A DNA stretch of 64,000 bases from Haloarchaeobius amylolyticus (GTDB taxonomy: Archaea > Halobacteriota > Halobacteria > Halobacteriales > Natrialbaceae): NCBI RefSeq assembly GCF_026616195.1, contig NZ_JANHDH010000003.1, positions 62,001 to 126,000 of the forward strand, read 5' to 3'. The stretch's first letter is position 1. Every line of letters starts with the position of its first letter. Shown here one piece after another: positions 36,301-44,688 of this stretch. The notes under the pieces were generated by a model that searched no databases, was not told the origin of the DNA, and saw nothing but the letters and a program-made list of their open reading frames with translations. Both the position numbers and the translations under genes were made by a program.

Positions 36301-37099
36301 CGTGGAACAGTTCGCGCTCCTGTCTGAGCGTGTGTCGCTCGCTGATGTCCCTGATGATGCCACTGAAGACGCGCTCGCCGTCGACGGTGGACTCCGAGAA
36401 GGACACGCTGATGGGCACCTCGTGGCCGTCCCTGTGCTCGCCGACCAGCTCGACGTCGGTCCACTCCAGCGTCCGCGTGCCCGTCTCGAGGTACCGCTGG
36501 AAGCTCTCCCGGTGGCGCGCGGCGACCTGGTCGCTCATCAGGTCGGTCAGGGACTCGCCCACGACGGCCTCCGGCGTGTACCCGAAGAGGTCCTCGATGC
36601 CGCTGGTGGCGTAGCGGATCTCGTTCGCCTCGTCGATAGTCACCACGGCGTCGTCCGATGCTTCGATGAGTTCCCGGAGGTGTCTCCCGGGTGGCTCGTC
36701 GAGTGTGTCGGCATCGCCGCTCTCGAGGATCCTGGAGACGTGATGCGAGAGGATCGGAAGCGTCTCCGGTCCGGTGTAGGGAACGATCTCGTCGATGCCG
36801 GCGTCGTACGCGGTCTGGATCTCTGCTGCGGAGAGGTCCGGTGCCAGCAACACCGTCTCGATGCCGGGCTGGCTACTCACGAGAGTGTCGATGACCGCCT
36901 CGGTCGGCTGGTCGAATGCGTCGAGCCCATCGAAGACGACGCACGCGACCTGGTCACCGACCCGGTCCTGAAGCCCCGCGACGGACGTCGTCGAGACGCG
37001 CTCCGCCCCGAACTCGGATTCGAGGAAGGCACGGACTCGTCGCGACTGGTCCTGTCGCTGGTCCGCATAGAGTATCGTAGATACGTTGCCGTCAGGCAT
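33344..37099 (-). CDS. Very large PAS/GAF-HTH_10 regulator
   Basis: A 1251-residue regulator starting at the ATG at 37099. Residues 5-125 form a receiver-like domain (ILYADQRQDQSRRVRAFL, VVFDGLDAF). Next are PAS (about 140-262), GAF (270-415), PAS (425-540), PAS (548-668), GAF (675-825), GAF (855-1010), a Bat-type domain (1020-1180) and the HTH_10 near 1190-1245 (LTERQEEVLRTAYFSGFF, LDVSQPTVNRHI). The number of sensor domains suggests integration of several internal signals. The 14-bp palindrome at 37151 lies in its promoter region, shared with the divergent hydrolase gene. Confidence 0.9.
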   Translation of the reverse strand: MPDGNVSTILYADQRQDQSRRVRAFLESEFGAERVSTTSVAGLQDRVGDQVACVVFDGLDAFDQPTEAVIDTLVSSQPGIETVLLAPDLSAAEIQTAYDAGIDEIVPYTGPETLPILSHHVSRILESGDADTLDEPPGRHLRELIEASDDAVVTIDEANEIRYATSGIEDLFGYTPEAVVGESLTDLMSDQVAARHRESFQRYLETGTRTLEWTDVELVGEHRDGHEVPISVSFSESTVDGERVFSGIIRDISERHTLRQERELFHDTSQRILQAEDFESGLEVALESVGESMNWTYGEVWVPAEDGDQLACLPEQYVATEDAAAFAETAESHTFEKGAGLPGRVWETGEPEWIADVTDDTAGFGRSKEANAAGLHAALGVPITAGEEVVAVLVFLLPEARAMNERMVEATAAVATDLGLLMQRLRIETDLREQEALTSRILDTNPAGILIVDDDGEFTYANERARETLGIPEGERATYEAVDIDLRGSQNTNVAEDVHPYTAVIEHEETIEGEFRFDVDGETHWFFACGAPLADEAGDTMAAIFSFQDITQRKAREQQLARHDAVMQTVSDGIYALDEDGRFLAVNDAYTDLIGYERGELVGEPADRFVDSRTSAKAERLQQHLAKNDHETETLETTLTTADGDVVPIEVSLSLFPREDGHGRVGVVRDISGRKRREERLALLNEVAQTLTRVETPKAVADTVVGAARETLDLPVTSVQLYDDDGGHLTTVAQTDSVTDLVGDGPLFSGTQGIPWQVYAEQEGRVYDHLSDAPEVASDETTLESAIVLPIGTHGVLVTGSTDPDAFTSTEVTLANILASNTLAALERVDREQELRRQRDRLEERNDALARIERINRLIRDITQSLVNAESREEIEQTVCEKLTDGGPYTFSWMAERETVQGASVSPRAAAGEGDGYLDAITISIDGETPESDGPTGRAFLTHEPQVQNNLHTDPPFEPWRTDALQRDFRASIAVPITYGQTLYGVLNIYADETGVFDDMEVAVLKELGEMVGYAINAMERKKMLVSDAAIALEFELDDPDVPAIRFARSNDSIFEFDELVQQADGTYRVFFSISNADPEDVYAFSEHTTSVRDVSFLAERDGAARFEATVTDSGFLGTLISHGAYPKEMSATPDSGRLTVELPRSGDIQSFIQMFLDTFEDAEMISRKERERPVQSREEFQAVYRERLTERQEEVLRTAYFSGFFEWPREHTGQDIADMLDVSQPTVNRHIRNSERKLLDLVFDDSETGG

Positions 37100-37150
37100 T
37101 GATACCCACACTCATAGGTCCCCCCATCACACACTTCATACTTGTGGAAT

Positions 37151-37164
37151 TACCACTGGTGGTA
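37151..37164. promoter_or_regulatory. Perfect 14-bp palindrome in the divergent promoter region
   Basis: The sequence TACCAC-TG-GTGGTA is a perfect inverted repeat 52 bases upstream of the HTH_10 regulator start, and about 170 bases upstream of the hydrolase start. It could be an operator, possibly for the regulator itself; nothing else supports this. Confidence 0.35.
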
Positions 37165-37300
37165 GTTGGATTATTGGCACTTACGGGGCCAGAAAAGCCT
37201 GTTTTCCGTGGCGGTGTGTTGCAGCCTCGGTGGTCCCAGTCAGGATGACACCCTGGATGCTGTCGGGAGCGACTCATTTGGCGCCCCCTCTCAGGGAGGC

Positions 37301-37308
37301 CTTATTTA
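37301..37308 (+). promoter_or_regulatory. TATA box of the alpha/beta hydrolase gene
   Basis: The sequence cttattta is centred 27 bases before the ATG at 37332, so the transcript is probably leaderless. Confidence 0.6.
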
Positions 37309-37331
37309 GTGCCCGCTGGAGAACGCCCGGC

Positions 37332-38144
37332 ATGGCATCCGATGACGACCGCTCCGTCCAGCGGTACCGCACTCGGCCCCGAACCGTCGCGACCGACCGT
37401 GGTGACGGCCCACCGCTGGTGCTCTGTCACGGCACCCTCATGGACCGCACGATGTTCGACCCGCAGGTCGAGGCGCTCTCTGACCAGTATCGCGTCGTCG
37501 CGTACGATACCCGGGCCCGGACGGACCGCTATGCCGACTCGTACGACCTGTACGACCTGGCCGACGACTGCGCCGCCCTCATGGACGCCCTGGACATCGA
37601 CTCCTGTGTCCTCGGCGGCATGTCGATGGGCGGATTCATGGCATTACGGTTCGCCGAGCGCTACCCCGACCGCGTCGATGGTCTGGTCCTCATCGACTTG
37701 ACGGCAGGCACACACAGCGACGACGAGATCCAGCAGTACCGATCGATGATTGAGTCCGCTCGAGAGGCCGAGGAACTCTCTGCCGACCTCGCCGACGTGG
37801 TCAAACACATCCTCTTCGGGGAGACGACGCTCATGGAGAACCCCGCCCTCGTCGAGACGTGGGTCGACCGCTGGCTCACCTACCCCGGCGAGGCGGTCTA
37901 TCAGGAGGTCGACTCCTGGCTCGAGCGCCCGGACTTCACCGACGAACTCGCCGACATCGACGTGCCGGCTCTCGTGGTCCACGGGGAGGAGGACGTCGCA
38001 CTCGCCCCTGACCGCTCGGACGCGCTGGTGGAACAGCTCGATGCCCGGCGCGAACTCATTCCAGCGGCGGGCCACTCCTCGAACGTGGAGAACCCCGACC
38101 CGGTAAACGAGGCGATCCGGGAGTTCCTCGAAGACGTATACTGA
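37332..38144 (+). CDS. Alpha/beta hydrolase
   Basis: A 270-residue alpha/beta-hydrolase-fold protein. The oxyanion region is LVLCHGTLMD (about 29-38), the nucleophile elbow is GGMSMGGFMA (Ser near 98), the acid is in VVHGEEDVALAP (about 217-228) and the catalytic His is in IPAAGHSSNVENP (about 245-257). All three triad residues are present. The TATA box position supports the ATG at 37332. Such enzymes include esterases, lactonases and C-C hydrolases; the substrate is unknown. Confidence 0.9.
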   Translation: MASDDDRSVQRYRTRPRTVATDRGDGPPLVLCHGTLMDRTMFDPQVEALSDQYRVVAYDTRARTDRYADSYDLYDLADDCAALMDALDIDSCVLGGMSMGGFMALRFAERYPDRVDGLVLIDLTAGTHSDDEIQQYRSMIESAREAEELSADLADVVKHILFGETTLMENPALVETWVDRWLTYPGEAVYQEVDSWLERPDFTDELADIDVPALVVHGEEDVALAPDRSDALVEQLDARRELIPAAGHSSNVENPDPVNEAIREFLEDVY

Positions 38145-38301
38145 ACCCGACCGATTCCTTCCCGGTTCGCGAACTCACGTTGCGGAGGGCCGCGTACTCG
38201 AGGATGCCCCCACGTCGAGGACATAATCAACCTTTCTCCGATTCCGGCTGGACAGGAATCCGCCGTCCGGCTTTCAGTTTCCCTGCTTGCGTTTCGGGTG
38301 A

Positions 38302-38658
38302 ATGTCGACACTCTACGAGCAACTCGGTGGAGAAGAGGGCATCTCGGCGGTCGTGGACTCCTTCTACGACCGCGTCCTCGCCGACGACCGTGTCGCACAC
38401 TTCTTCGAGGACACCGATATGCAACAGCAGCGTGCACACCAGACCCAGTTCCTGAGTTCGGTTGCGGGTGGTCCCGTCACATATTCCGGCGAAGAGATGG
38501 ACGAAGCACACGATCATCTCGACATCCATCAGGAACACTTCGAGGTCATCGCCGAGCTCCTCGAAGAGACGATGGTCGAGTTCGATGTCGACGAAGACGA
38601 TCGGCAAGCGGTGCTCGACGCAGTCGCGCAATACGAGGATGCGATCGTGCAGTGTTAG
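38302..38658 (+). CDS. Truncated haemoglobin, group 1 type
   Basis: A 118-residue 2-on-2 globin: MSTLYEQLGGEEGISAVVDSFYDRVL is the usual start, followed by FFEDTDM, a YSGEEMDEAH segment, and the proximal His in HLDIHQEHFEVI. Truncated haemoglobins bind oxygen, carbon monoxide or nitric oxide and may detoxify nitric oxide. The neighbouring genes do not reveal which. Base use is slightly less GC-rich than the window average. Confidence 0.92.
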   Translation: MSTLYEQLGGEEGISAVVDSFYDRVLADDRVAHFFEDTDMQQQRAHQTQFLSSVAGGPVTYSGEEMDEAHDHLDIHQEHFEVIAELLEETMVEFDVDEDDRQAVLDAVAQYEDAIVQC

Positions 38659-39292
38659 CTAGCGTGGTCGTCCACTGTCGCCGGTAGGGTATTGCTAACC
38701 GTTCTCGTCTCTCAGGAAACCGTCCTGTAGCGGCCGAAGGGCGGGTCTCGTCATAGCCTCCTCAGACCGGTCTCAGACCGGTGGTGACCCGCTTTTCGGA
38801 CTCGGGACGCTTTCGGTACGGTCCAGATCAGTCCTCGCGCCACTCGAAGCACCGTCGACAGTCCACTGCAAGTCCCACCCGATATGTGGGCTTGCAAAAA
38901 AATCACCTGCCTATTTCCGTCTGACGCAACATGTTTTCTCCCAAGGAGCCACGACAGCACACGATGCGCCTGCATCCCTGGGGTGGGCGATGTCTGGATC
39001 GCAGGTCATCGGTCGTGTTGTCCGTCTACCGGTGTTCCCGTGCCACGTTCGCGCGGGACACACAGCGCCACTACCGGTTCCAAACGAGTCACCCAGCCAT
39101 GATTCCAGTCAGCAACCCGTTCCAGTCGTCGCGTGCACAGTCCCTGCCGCTGTCCACTCGGCCAGCCGACAGCCGACAGAGACACACGACACACAGGGGG
39201 TCACCATGACACTCTCACAGACAGCGGCCCAGGTAGTGTCGACTGGCGAACTGGCGAGCAACCATCGCGGCCGTCCCTGGAGGTGGTGACCG
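38659..39292. other. Intergenic stretch with no confident gene
   Basis: About 630 bases. It holds an 11-bp direct repeat (TCAGACCGGTC twice at about 38763-38784), an A-tract near 38895, and small open frames that do not look protein-like. A 27-residue frame at 39206-39289 (start MTLSQTAAQVV) ends just before the zinc-ribbon gene and could be a leader peptide or chance. This stretch may contain decayed genes. Confidence 0.4.
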
Positions 39293-39442
39293 ATGTTCGA
39301 ACTGCTCACGCGACTGGTCACCGGGCCTTCCAGCGAGGAGATCGTCGAATGCCGTAACTGTGGCACACCCATCGAGCACGAGGGCGTTCCCTGCCCGGCC
39401 TGTGACGGGACCAACTTCGCGCGATACGAGCTTGCGGCCTGA
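39293..39442 (+). CDS. Small zinc-ribbon protein (49 residues)
   Basis: A 49-residue protein starting MFELLTRLVTG with two CxxC knuckles, CRNCGTPIE (residues 20-28) and CPACDGTNF (36-44). Both spacing and the ending FARYELAA look like a real zinc ribbon. It lies alone in otherwise gene-poor DNA. Function unknown. Confidence 0.7.
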   Translation: MFELLTRLVTGPSSEEIVECRNCGTPIEHEGVPCPACDGTNFARYELAA

Positions 39443-39508
39443 CACTCTCGGATGGTTCGTTCCATCCACCAACCACAAGTGTGTCAATTTATAACATATG
39501 TAGTAGGC

Positions 39509-39628
39509 ATGTGGACCCCAGATCTCAGTGCCGACAAATCGGCATTCGACCGGATTCGAGAGGCAATCCTCAATCGCGGCGACCCTGACGACGACCGAAA
39601 CCCAACCGCCCCCGGCTCGCCCGCGTAA
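39509..39628 (+). CDS. Possible 39-residue protein or gene fragment
   Basis: The frame reads MWTPDLSADKSAFDRIREAILNR... and ends GSPA. The composition is protein-like, and a TATA-like atttataacata lies about 15-20 bases upstream, slightly close for a leaderless start. It may be the 5' remnant of a longer gene, since the following 280 bases (39629-39912) contain no credible gene. Confidence 0.35.
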   Translation: MWTPDLSADKSAFDRIREAILNRGDPDDDRNPTAPGSPA

Positions 39629-39912
39629 GCTCGCGTCGTCTTGCTCTCTCGAGGTGTTTCTATTCGAGACCCCCACCAGAGAGGTGCATATCGCATTCGG
39701 GACTGGAGTACGCACGCAGATGGACGGGGAACCCATGTATCAGCCGCGGGAGCAATCCGACAGAGGGTCCGTCTGATCGTGTTCGACGATGCTAGCCGTG
39801 CCCAGTCGTCGCATTCCCGTGGGATTTCGGTCCAACGATTCGCCCGATCGAACGCATCCACACCCACGTAACTGACAATACCCAGTATGACGTCTCTTCA
39901 CTGGAGAGCTAT

Positions 39913-40425
39913 ATGTCCGCCCAATCTGATCTCCCAGCCAACAGCCGACGAACGATACTCAGAACAGCTGGTTTCGTGGCCACAGGCCTTCTTGCCGGGT
40001 GTCTAGGACAGGAACGTTCGGACGACTCTCCTCCCTCGCCCGTCTCACCGAAAGCGAACGCAGTCACGTTGTACCGGAGTCCGACGTGTTCCTGCTGTCA
40101 TGAGTACGCCGACTACCTCAGGGGCGAACTCGACTCACCGGTTGAAATGGTCGACAAAGCGGACTTGAGCGATATCAAGGCCAGATACGGGATTCCGGAG
40201 AACCTGCTGAGTTGTCACACCGTCGACTGGGGCGACTACTTCGTCGAAGGACACGTCCCTTACGAGGTCGTCGAGCGCCTGCTCGCCGACAGGCCAGCGG
40301 TTGCAGGAATCGCGTTACCGGGAATGCCGAGTGGTTCGCCCGGCATGCCTGGTGAACAGACGGAGCAGTGGAAAATCTACTCGGTGCTCAAGGATGGTAC
40401 TGTCGACGTGTTCACCACGGTGTGA
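39913..40425 (+). CDS. DUF411 metal-binding lipoprotein
   Basis: A 170-residue exported protein. The N-terminus [20 protein letters not shown] has a twin-arginine-like start and a lipobox, so it is probably a Tat lipoprotein. The DUF411 domain follows: [17 protein letters not shown] (Cys residues at the metal site), [19 protein letters not shown] and [22 protein letters not shown], a Met/Pro-rich loop. In bacteria DUF411 proteins go with copper or silver resistance. The P-type ATPase of the CopB class 270 bases downstream supports a copper role. Confidence 0.88.
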   Translation: MSAQSDLPANSRRTILRTAGFVATGLLAGCLGQERSDDSPPSPVSPKANAVTLYRSPTCSCCHEYADYLRGELDSPVEMVDKADLSDIKARYGIPENLLSCHTVDWGDYFVEGHVPYEVVERLLADRPAVAGIALPGMPSGSPGMPGEQTEQWKIYSVLKDGTVDVFTTV

Positions 40426-40479
40426 CGACGGTTCTTCTGCGTGCGCCAGTCGGAGTGAGCGGACGGTCGACAGAGCGGG

Positions 40480-40578
40480 TTAGCAGCCGCGGCCCTGTCC
40501 ACCCATCCAGGGTCCGTGGGTGCCGTCAGCCATGCCGCGACCCATCTCCTCGGTCGAGACACCCATGTGCGACTCCAT
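40480..40578 (-). pseudogene. Remnant of a Met/Gly/His-rich small protein
   Basis: On the minus strand a 32-codon frame reads [20 protein letters not shown] and ends with Gly/Trp/Met residues and a final Cys. It looks like the C-terminal end of a small metal-associated protein, but an in-frame stop lies just upstream (before VEWMESHMG), so it seems truncated. It sits between the DUF411 gene and the copper ATPase. Confidence 0.4.
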
Positions 40579-40694
40579 CCACTCGACGGCCCCCTACCCA
40601 CCTGCCGTTCTCACCGAGCCCGGTCCCCTCCGACCGCCCCGTACCGTATCAGGGGCCGGACAAGACAAGGGGGAATGGCACCAACACGAATACT

Positions 40695-42965
40695 ATGAGA
40701 AACCATCCAGACGACGACCATTCCCAGGGTTCACCGGCAGACACGCGCCAAGAAGGCACTGTCACCTGCTGCCGCCTCTGCCAGTTAGAAGCACAAGCCG
40801 GGAAGCGAGCGACAGTACCCTCCTCCGCGACACAACAGACCGACTCACCCGCACACGACCACCACAGGCACGAAGCCGAGGCCGGACACGACCACGCTGA
40901 GCACCTACACGACCAGCACGTCCCTCGAGAGGAACACGAAGCCCAGGCGGAAGGACACGACGGTCACACGGCCCACACCGACCACTCGGGCCACGAGGCG
41001 ATGTTCCGGCGGCGGTTCTGGGTCTCACTCGTCCTCTCGCTGCCGGTCATCTACTTCAGTGAGTTCATCCAGACCACCGTCGGGTATGCTGCGCCGACCT
41101 TCCCTGGCAGCGTCTTGATCACGCCCGTCCTCTCGGTGATCATCTTCGCCTACGGTGGTGTTCCCTTCCTCTCGATGGCCCGGGCCGAGCTGAAGAACCG
41201 CGAACCAGGGATGATGATGCTCATCTCGCTGGCCATCACCGTCGCGTTCGTCTACTCGATCGCGAGCCTGTTCCTCGAGGGGACGACACCGTTCTTCTGG
41301 GAACTCGTCACGCTCATCGACATCATGTTGCTCGGCCACTGGATGGAGATGCGCTCGGTCCGGCAGGCGTCGGGCGCGCTCGACGAACTGGCGAAGCTCA
41401 TGCCCGACACCGCCGAGCGCATCACCGAGACCGGGGATACCGAGGAGGTACCGGTCTCCGACCTTGGTGGGGGCGATGTCTTACTCGTTCGTCCGGGTGC
41501 GAGCGTGCCTGCTGACGGAGAGGTCGTCGAAGGAGAATCATCGGTCGACGAATCGATGATCACGGGCGAGTCCCGCCCGGTCGACAAGGAACCCGGGTCC
41601 GAAGTCGTTGCTGGCACTGTCAACCAGGACGGCAGCCTCCGCGTTCGCGTGACGAAGACCGGCGACGAAACGACCCTCGCGGGCATCATGCGACTCGTCG
41701 ACGAGGCCCAGCAGTCGAAGTCCAGAACGCAGTTGCTCGCCGACCGGGCCGCTGGCTGGCTGTTCTACGTGGCACTCACTGTCGCGGCTATCACGGCTGT
41801 CGCGTGGGTCGTCGCGCAAGGGTTCAATATCGGTGTGCTCGAACGGGTCGTGACCGTTCTCGTCATCGCGTGTCCACACGCACTTGGTCTGGCCGTGCCG
41901 CTCGTGGTCGCGATCAACACCTCCACCGCTGCCCAGAACGGGATGCTCATCCGCGACCGCATCGCCATGGAGGAAGCCCGGAACCTCGATACGGTGATGT
42001 TCGACAAGACCGGCACACTCACGAAGGGCGAGCAGGGCGTCGTCGGCGTCGAGACGGCGGGCGACTGGGACGAACAGCGCGCGTTCGAGGTCGCGGCAGG
42101 CGTTGAAGGTGACTCCGAACACATGATCGCTCGCGCCATCCGGAATGCCGCCGAGGAGCGGGGCGTCCAGCGAGCCAGCGTCTCGAACTTCGAGAACCTT
42201 CGCGGGCTCGGTGTCAGGGCGACCGTCGATGGTGAGACGGTTCATCTGGGCGGGCCCAACCTGCTCGAGAAGCTCGGCATCGACCGACCCGACGATATCG
42301 CCACCTTCGCGGCGGAAGCAGGCTCGAACGCACAGACGGTTATCTACCTCATTCGGAACGAATCCGAGGTGGTGGCGGCGTTCGCGCTGGCGGACGTAAT
42401 CCGCGAGGAAAGCCGCCAGGCCATCGAGGCCCTGCATGGGATGGGTATCGAGGTGGCGATGCTGACGGGTGACTCCAAGGACGTCGCACGCGCGGTCTCC
42501 GAGGAACTCGGCATCGACCAGTACTTCGCTGAGGTACTGCCCGAGGAGAAAGATACCACGGTCGCACAGCTTCAATCCGAGGGGAAACTCGTCGCAATGG
42601 TCGGTGACGGCGTCAACGACGCCCCGGCACTCACGAGGGCTGACGTCGGCATCGCCATCGGCTCCGGGACCGATGTCGCCATCGAGTCGGGTGATATCAT
42701 CCTCGTCGATAACAACCCGCTGGACGTGGTACGGCTCGTTCGACTGTCGAAGGCGAGCTACCGGAAGATGCAGGAGAACCTCGTCTGGGCGACCGGCTAC
42801 AACGTGTTTGCACTCCCGCTCGCGGCGGGAATACTCGCTCCGGTCGGCATCCTCCTGTCACCAGCGATCGGTGCGGTGTTCATGTCTCTCTCGACGATCA
42901 TCGTCGCCATCAACGCCCGACGGCTCAAAGCGGTCGACCTGACGGTGTCAGTGACCCACGACTGA
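40695..42965 (+). CDS. copB: Copper/silver-type P1B ATPase (CopB class, CPH motif)
   Basis: A 756-residue metal-transporting P-type ATPase. The N-terminus has a CCRLC cluster (25-29) and a His-rich stretch (about 54-100) in place of Cys-type heavy-metal domains. The membrane metal site is [14 protein letters not shown], a CPH motif typical of CopB-type pumps. Functional motifs are [22 protein letters not shown] (phospho-Asp) and [18 protein letters not shown]. Eight membrane segments fit the class. It would export Cu(II)/Cu(I) or Ag(I). The ATG at 40695 ([10 protein letters not shown]) is chosen because the His-rich tail is then complete. It forms a copper group with the DUF411 lipoprotein. 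Confidence 0.9.
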   Translation: MRNHPDDDHSQGSPADTRQEGTVTCCRLCQLEAQAGKRATVPSSATQQTDSPAHDHHRHEAEAGHDHAEHLHDQHVPREEHEAQAEGHDGHTAHTDHSGHEAMFRRRFWVSLVLSLPVIYFSEFIQTTVGYAAPTFPGSVLITPVLSVIIFAYGGVPFLSMARAELKNREPGMMMLISLAITVAFVYSIASLFLEGTTPFFWELVTLIDIMLLGHWMEMRSVRQASGALDELAKLMPDTAERITETGDTEEVPVSDLGGGDVLLVRPGASVPADGEVVEGESSVDESMITGESRPVDKEPGSEVVAGTVNQDGSLRVRVTKTGDETTLAGIMRLVDEAQQSKSRTQLLADRAAGWLFYVALTVAAITAVAWVVAQGFNIGVLERVVTVLVIACPHALGLAVPLVVAINTSTAAQNGMLIRDRIAMEEARNLDTVMFDKTGTLTKGEQGVVGVETAGDWDEQRAFEVAAGVEGDSEHMIARAIRNAAEERGVQRASVSNFENLRGLGVRATVDGETVHLGGPNLLEKLGIDRPDDIATFAAEAGSNAQTVIYLIRNESEVVAAFALADVIREESRQAIEALHGMGIEVAMLTGDSKDVARAVSEELGIDQYFAEVLPEEKDTTVAQLQSEGKLVAMVGDGVNDAPALTRADVGIAIGSGTDVAIESGDIILVDNNPLDVVRLVRLSKASYRKMQENLVWATGYNVFALPLAAGILAPVGILLSPAIGAVFMSLSTIIVAINARRLKAVDLTVSVTHD

Positions 42966-43110
42966 ACTCGACTGGACGCGATTGCGGACCTCTTCCACAG
43001 GGACCGGACGGACCTCCTCATCGAGGCGATTCGCGAGCACCTCGAAGACACAGCCGAGAATACGACGTTCCAGGAACTGGTCGCGACGAAGTCTTACGAG
43101 GAACCCAGAG
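42966..43110 (+). pseudogene. Remnant of an RHH antitoxin-like gene
   Basis: Directly after the ATPase stop, and in the same frame, the sequence reads LDAIADLFHRDRTDLLIEA followed by IREHLEDTAENTTFQELVA. This is the helix part of a ribbon-helix-helix protein of a type frequent in haloarchaea. The first strand and start codon are missing, and after TKSY the reading turns into unrelated sequence. So it is a relic, not a gene. Part of another relic (minus strand, RDAGWNEDVLAEARKTWYK) overlaps about 43113-43207. Confidence 0.55.
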
Positions 43111-43273
43111 AGGGCCGGTGGGGTCGACGACGTCGTAACCTCTCTTGTACCACGTCTTCCGGGCTTCCGCGAGGACGTCCTCGTTCCATCCCGCATCTCT
43201 GGTACGGGAGTTCGCCTACCCAACAGAGCAAACATACCAAATAGCTATGTTCCAACAGTCCCAACACTAGTTT

Positions 43274-43633
43274 ATGTCGAGTGGTGCCATCGATATCGAA
43301 GAATTCGAGAACGCCGACCCGGACGAATTCGAGGAGCGGAACGACACCGAGCGAATCGTACTGTTCCTTGACGACCACGACGACCGTGCGTGGAAGGCGG
43401 CGACGATCGCCGAGCGACTCAGCCTTGAGACAGACGCTGTCAGTGCGATTCTCTCGCGACTGAAGGACCGCGGGCTCGTGCGACATAAGCGCCCGTACTG
43501 GGCCATCACGGACGACGAGGAACGGCTTCGCGCTGCCTATCGACTCCACCGACACCACGAGACGGCAGACGAACAGTACGGCGAGGAAGATCTCGAGGAG
43601 CTCCAGACCGACGAGATGGATCGAGTACAGTGA
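43274..43633 (+). CDS. Winged-helix (MarR-like) antitoxin-type regulator
   Basis: A 119-residue protein with an acidic start (IDIEEFENADPDEFEERND), then a winged helix (TERIVLFLDDHDDRAWKAATIAERL, TDAVSAILSRLKDRGLVRHKRPYWAITDDEE). Its stop is next to a truncated PemK/MazF-type toxin frame with a 4-bp overlap (GTGA). In haloarchaea this kind of regulator pairs with PemK-like toxins as a toxin-antitoxin unit. With the toxin broken, it may now be an orphan antitoxin or a plain repressor. Confidence 0.8.
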   Translation: MSSGAIDIEEFENADPDEFEERNDTERIVLFLDDHDDRAWKAATIAERLSLETDAVSAILSRLKDRGLVRHKRPYWAITDDEERLRAAYRLHRHHETADEQYGEEDLEELQTDEMDRVQ

Positions 43634-43740
43634 CAGCGTTCGAAGACCTGGAGCGTGGCGATATCGTCTGGGCGAGCGATCCACTCTCGGAGAAAGGTCG
43701 CCCGATGCTCGTGCTGGGAGCGCCTCAATTCCCAAACTAG
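43630..43740 (+). pseudogene. Truncated PemK/MazF-type toxin gene
   Basis: The GTG overlaps the antitoxin stop. The frame reads TAFEDLERGDIVWASDPLS followed by EKGRPMLVLGAPQFPN and then a TAG stop after 36 codons; intact family members have 110-150 residues. The conserved first strand (RGDIVWASDPLSEKGRPMLVLG) is kept, while the rest of the fold is absent from the following sequence. An insertion-like repeat block begins ten bases after the stop, so a mobile element probably removed the end. Confidence 0.7.
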
Positions 43741-43749
43741 GTCCCAGCG

Positions 43750-43892
43750 GCCGTGCTGCATACAGCGCGCGAATCGGGCATCGAACGATAGCCTACTAGA
43801 GATCGGCTGCTTCGGTTGATTCAGAGTTCTCGGTCTATTGTTTCACTCAGTGTTCTGAATCAACCCTGTCAGATGTGCCGTGCTGAATAGAG
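43750..43892. repeat. Insertion-element relic: direct and inverted repeats
   Basis: A 16-bp near-direct repeat GCCGTGCTG(C/A)ATA(C/G)AG occurs at 43750-43765 and 43877-43892 with 14 of 16 bases the same. Between them is a perfect 12-bp inverted repeat, GGTTGATTCAGA at 43814-43825 and TCTGAATCAACC at 43854-43865. No transposase frame is present. This fits ends left by an insertion sequence or a MITE-like element that interrupted the toxin gene. Confidence 0.45.
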
Positions 43893-43897
43893 AGAAT

Positions 43898-44632
43898 CTA
43901 TTCGCCACGGATTGCATCGGCCAGATCGCCGGTCCAGGGATCACCGTGGCCCGGCAGCAGGACGACTTCCCCAAGTGATTCGAGACGCGCGAGAGACTCC
44001 CGTGCTCGGTCATCATCGACGTTCAGCCAGGGTGGGAGCAATTGTGGGGAATTCCCCCGCCAAGTCTCGAAATCGACGGTGGCTAGGGCGTCGCCACAGA
44101 GCAATACCTCGCGGTCTGGGAGATAGAACGCGACCTCGCCGTCGGTGTGACCGGGGAGGTGAATCACCTGGGGCTGGCCGGGGACATCGGGGTCACTCCC
44201 CTCCTCAAGCGGTTCGGTCATCCTCACGGGAGGAATCGATGTCCCGTCAGATTGGAGGACTTCGATGAGATACCGCAACACGGCCGGGCGCCAGAGGTTC
44301 TTGACGAACCCACCGAGCGGTGGTTGTCCGCCCGCCTGTGCTCGCTCTCTGTCTCCGGGGTGGAGCCAGACTGGCAGATCCGCCCGTTCACGGAGTTGTG
44401 CAGCGAATCCGATGTGGTCCGGGTGGGCGTGGGTCAGCAGACACGCTTCGATATCGGCGAGGTCGTAGCCCAACGTATCGAGCTGACCGATCAACCCTTC
44501 CCAGTGAGTTGGAAAGCCGGTGTCGACGACGGTTAGTTCGTCGTTCTCTTCGATAAGGTACCAGTTGAGGCGCTGGCTTCCGCACCGATAGACCCCTTCG
44601 GCGATTTCGACGGTACGTTCAGTAGTTGCCAT
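43898..44632 (-). CDS. MBL-fold metallo-hydrolase
   Basis: A 244-residue metallo-beta-lactamase-fold protein starting MATTERTVEIAEGVYRCG (an in-frame ATG at 44668 would add 12 residues). Metal-site motifs are LLTHAHPDHIGF (about 67-78), HLPGHTDGEVAF (about 160-171), CGDALA and LLPGHGDPW near the end. The short form without a C-terminal domain is typical of glyoxalase-II-like hydrolases. The substrate is unknown. It is the last of three minus-strand genes with the cupredoxin and the cupin upstream. Confidence 0.87.
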   Translation of the reverse strand: MATTERTVEIAEGVYRCGSQRLNWYLIEENDELTVVDTGFPTHWEGLIGQLDTLGYDLADIEACLLTHAHPDHIGFAAQLRERADLPVWLHPGDRERAQAGGQPPLGGFVKNLWRPAVLRYLIEVLQSDGTSIPPVRMTEPLEEGSDPDVPGQPQVIHLPGHTDGEVAFYLPDREVLLCGDALATVDFETWRGNSPQLLPPWLNVDDDRARESLARLESLGEVVLLPGHGDPWTGDLADAIRGE

Positions 44633-44688
44633 GGGTTGTCCTTCGCCGGTTGCGTCTGTCGTAATCACGAGATGGACGATGCATCCGT

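Noticed and set aside
38931-39289. Open frames of 90-100 codons after the truncated haemoglobin
   Set aside because: Ser/Arg/Thr/Pro-rich composition without hydrophobic pattern. Only the 49-residue zinc-ribbon frame that follows looks real.
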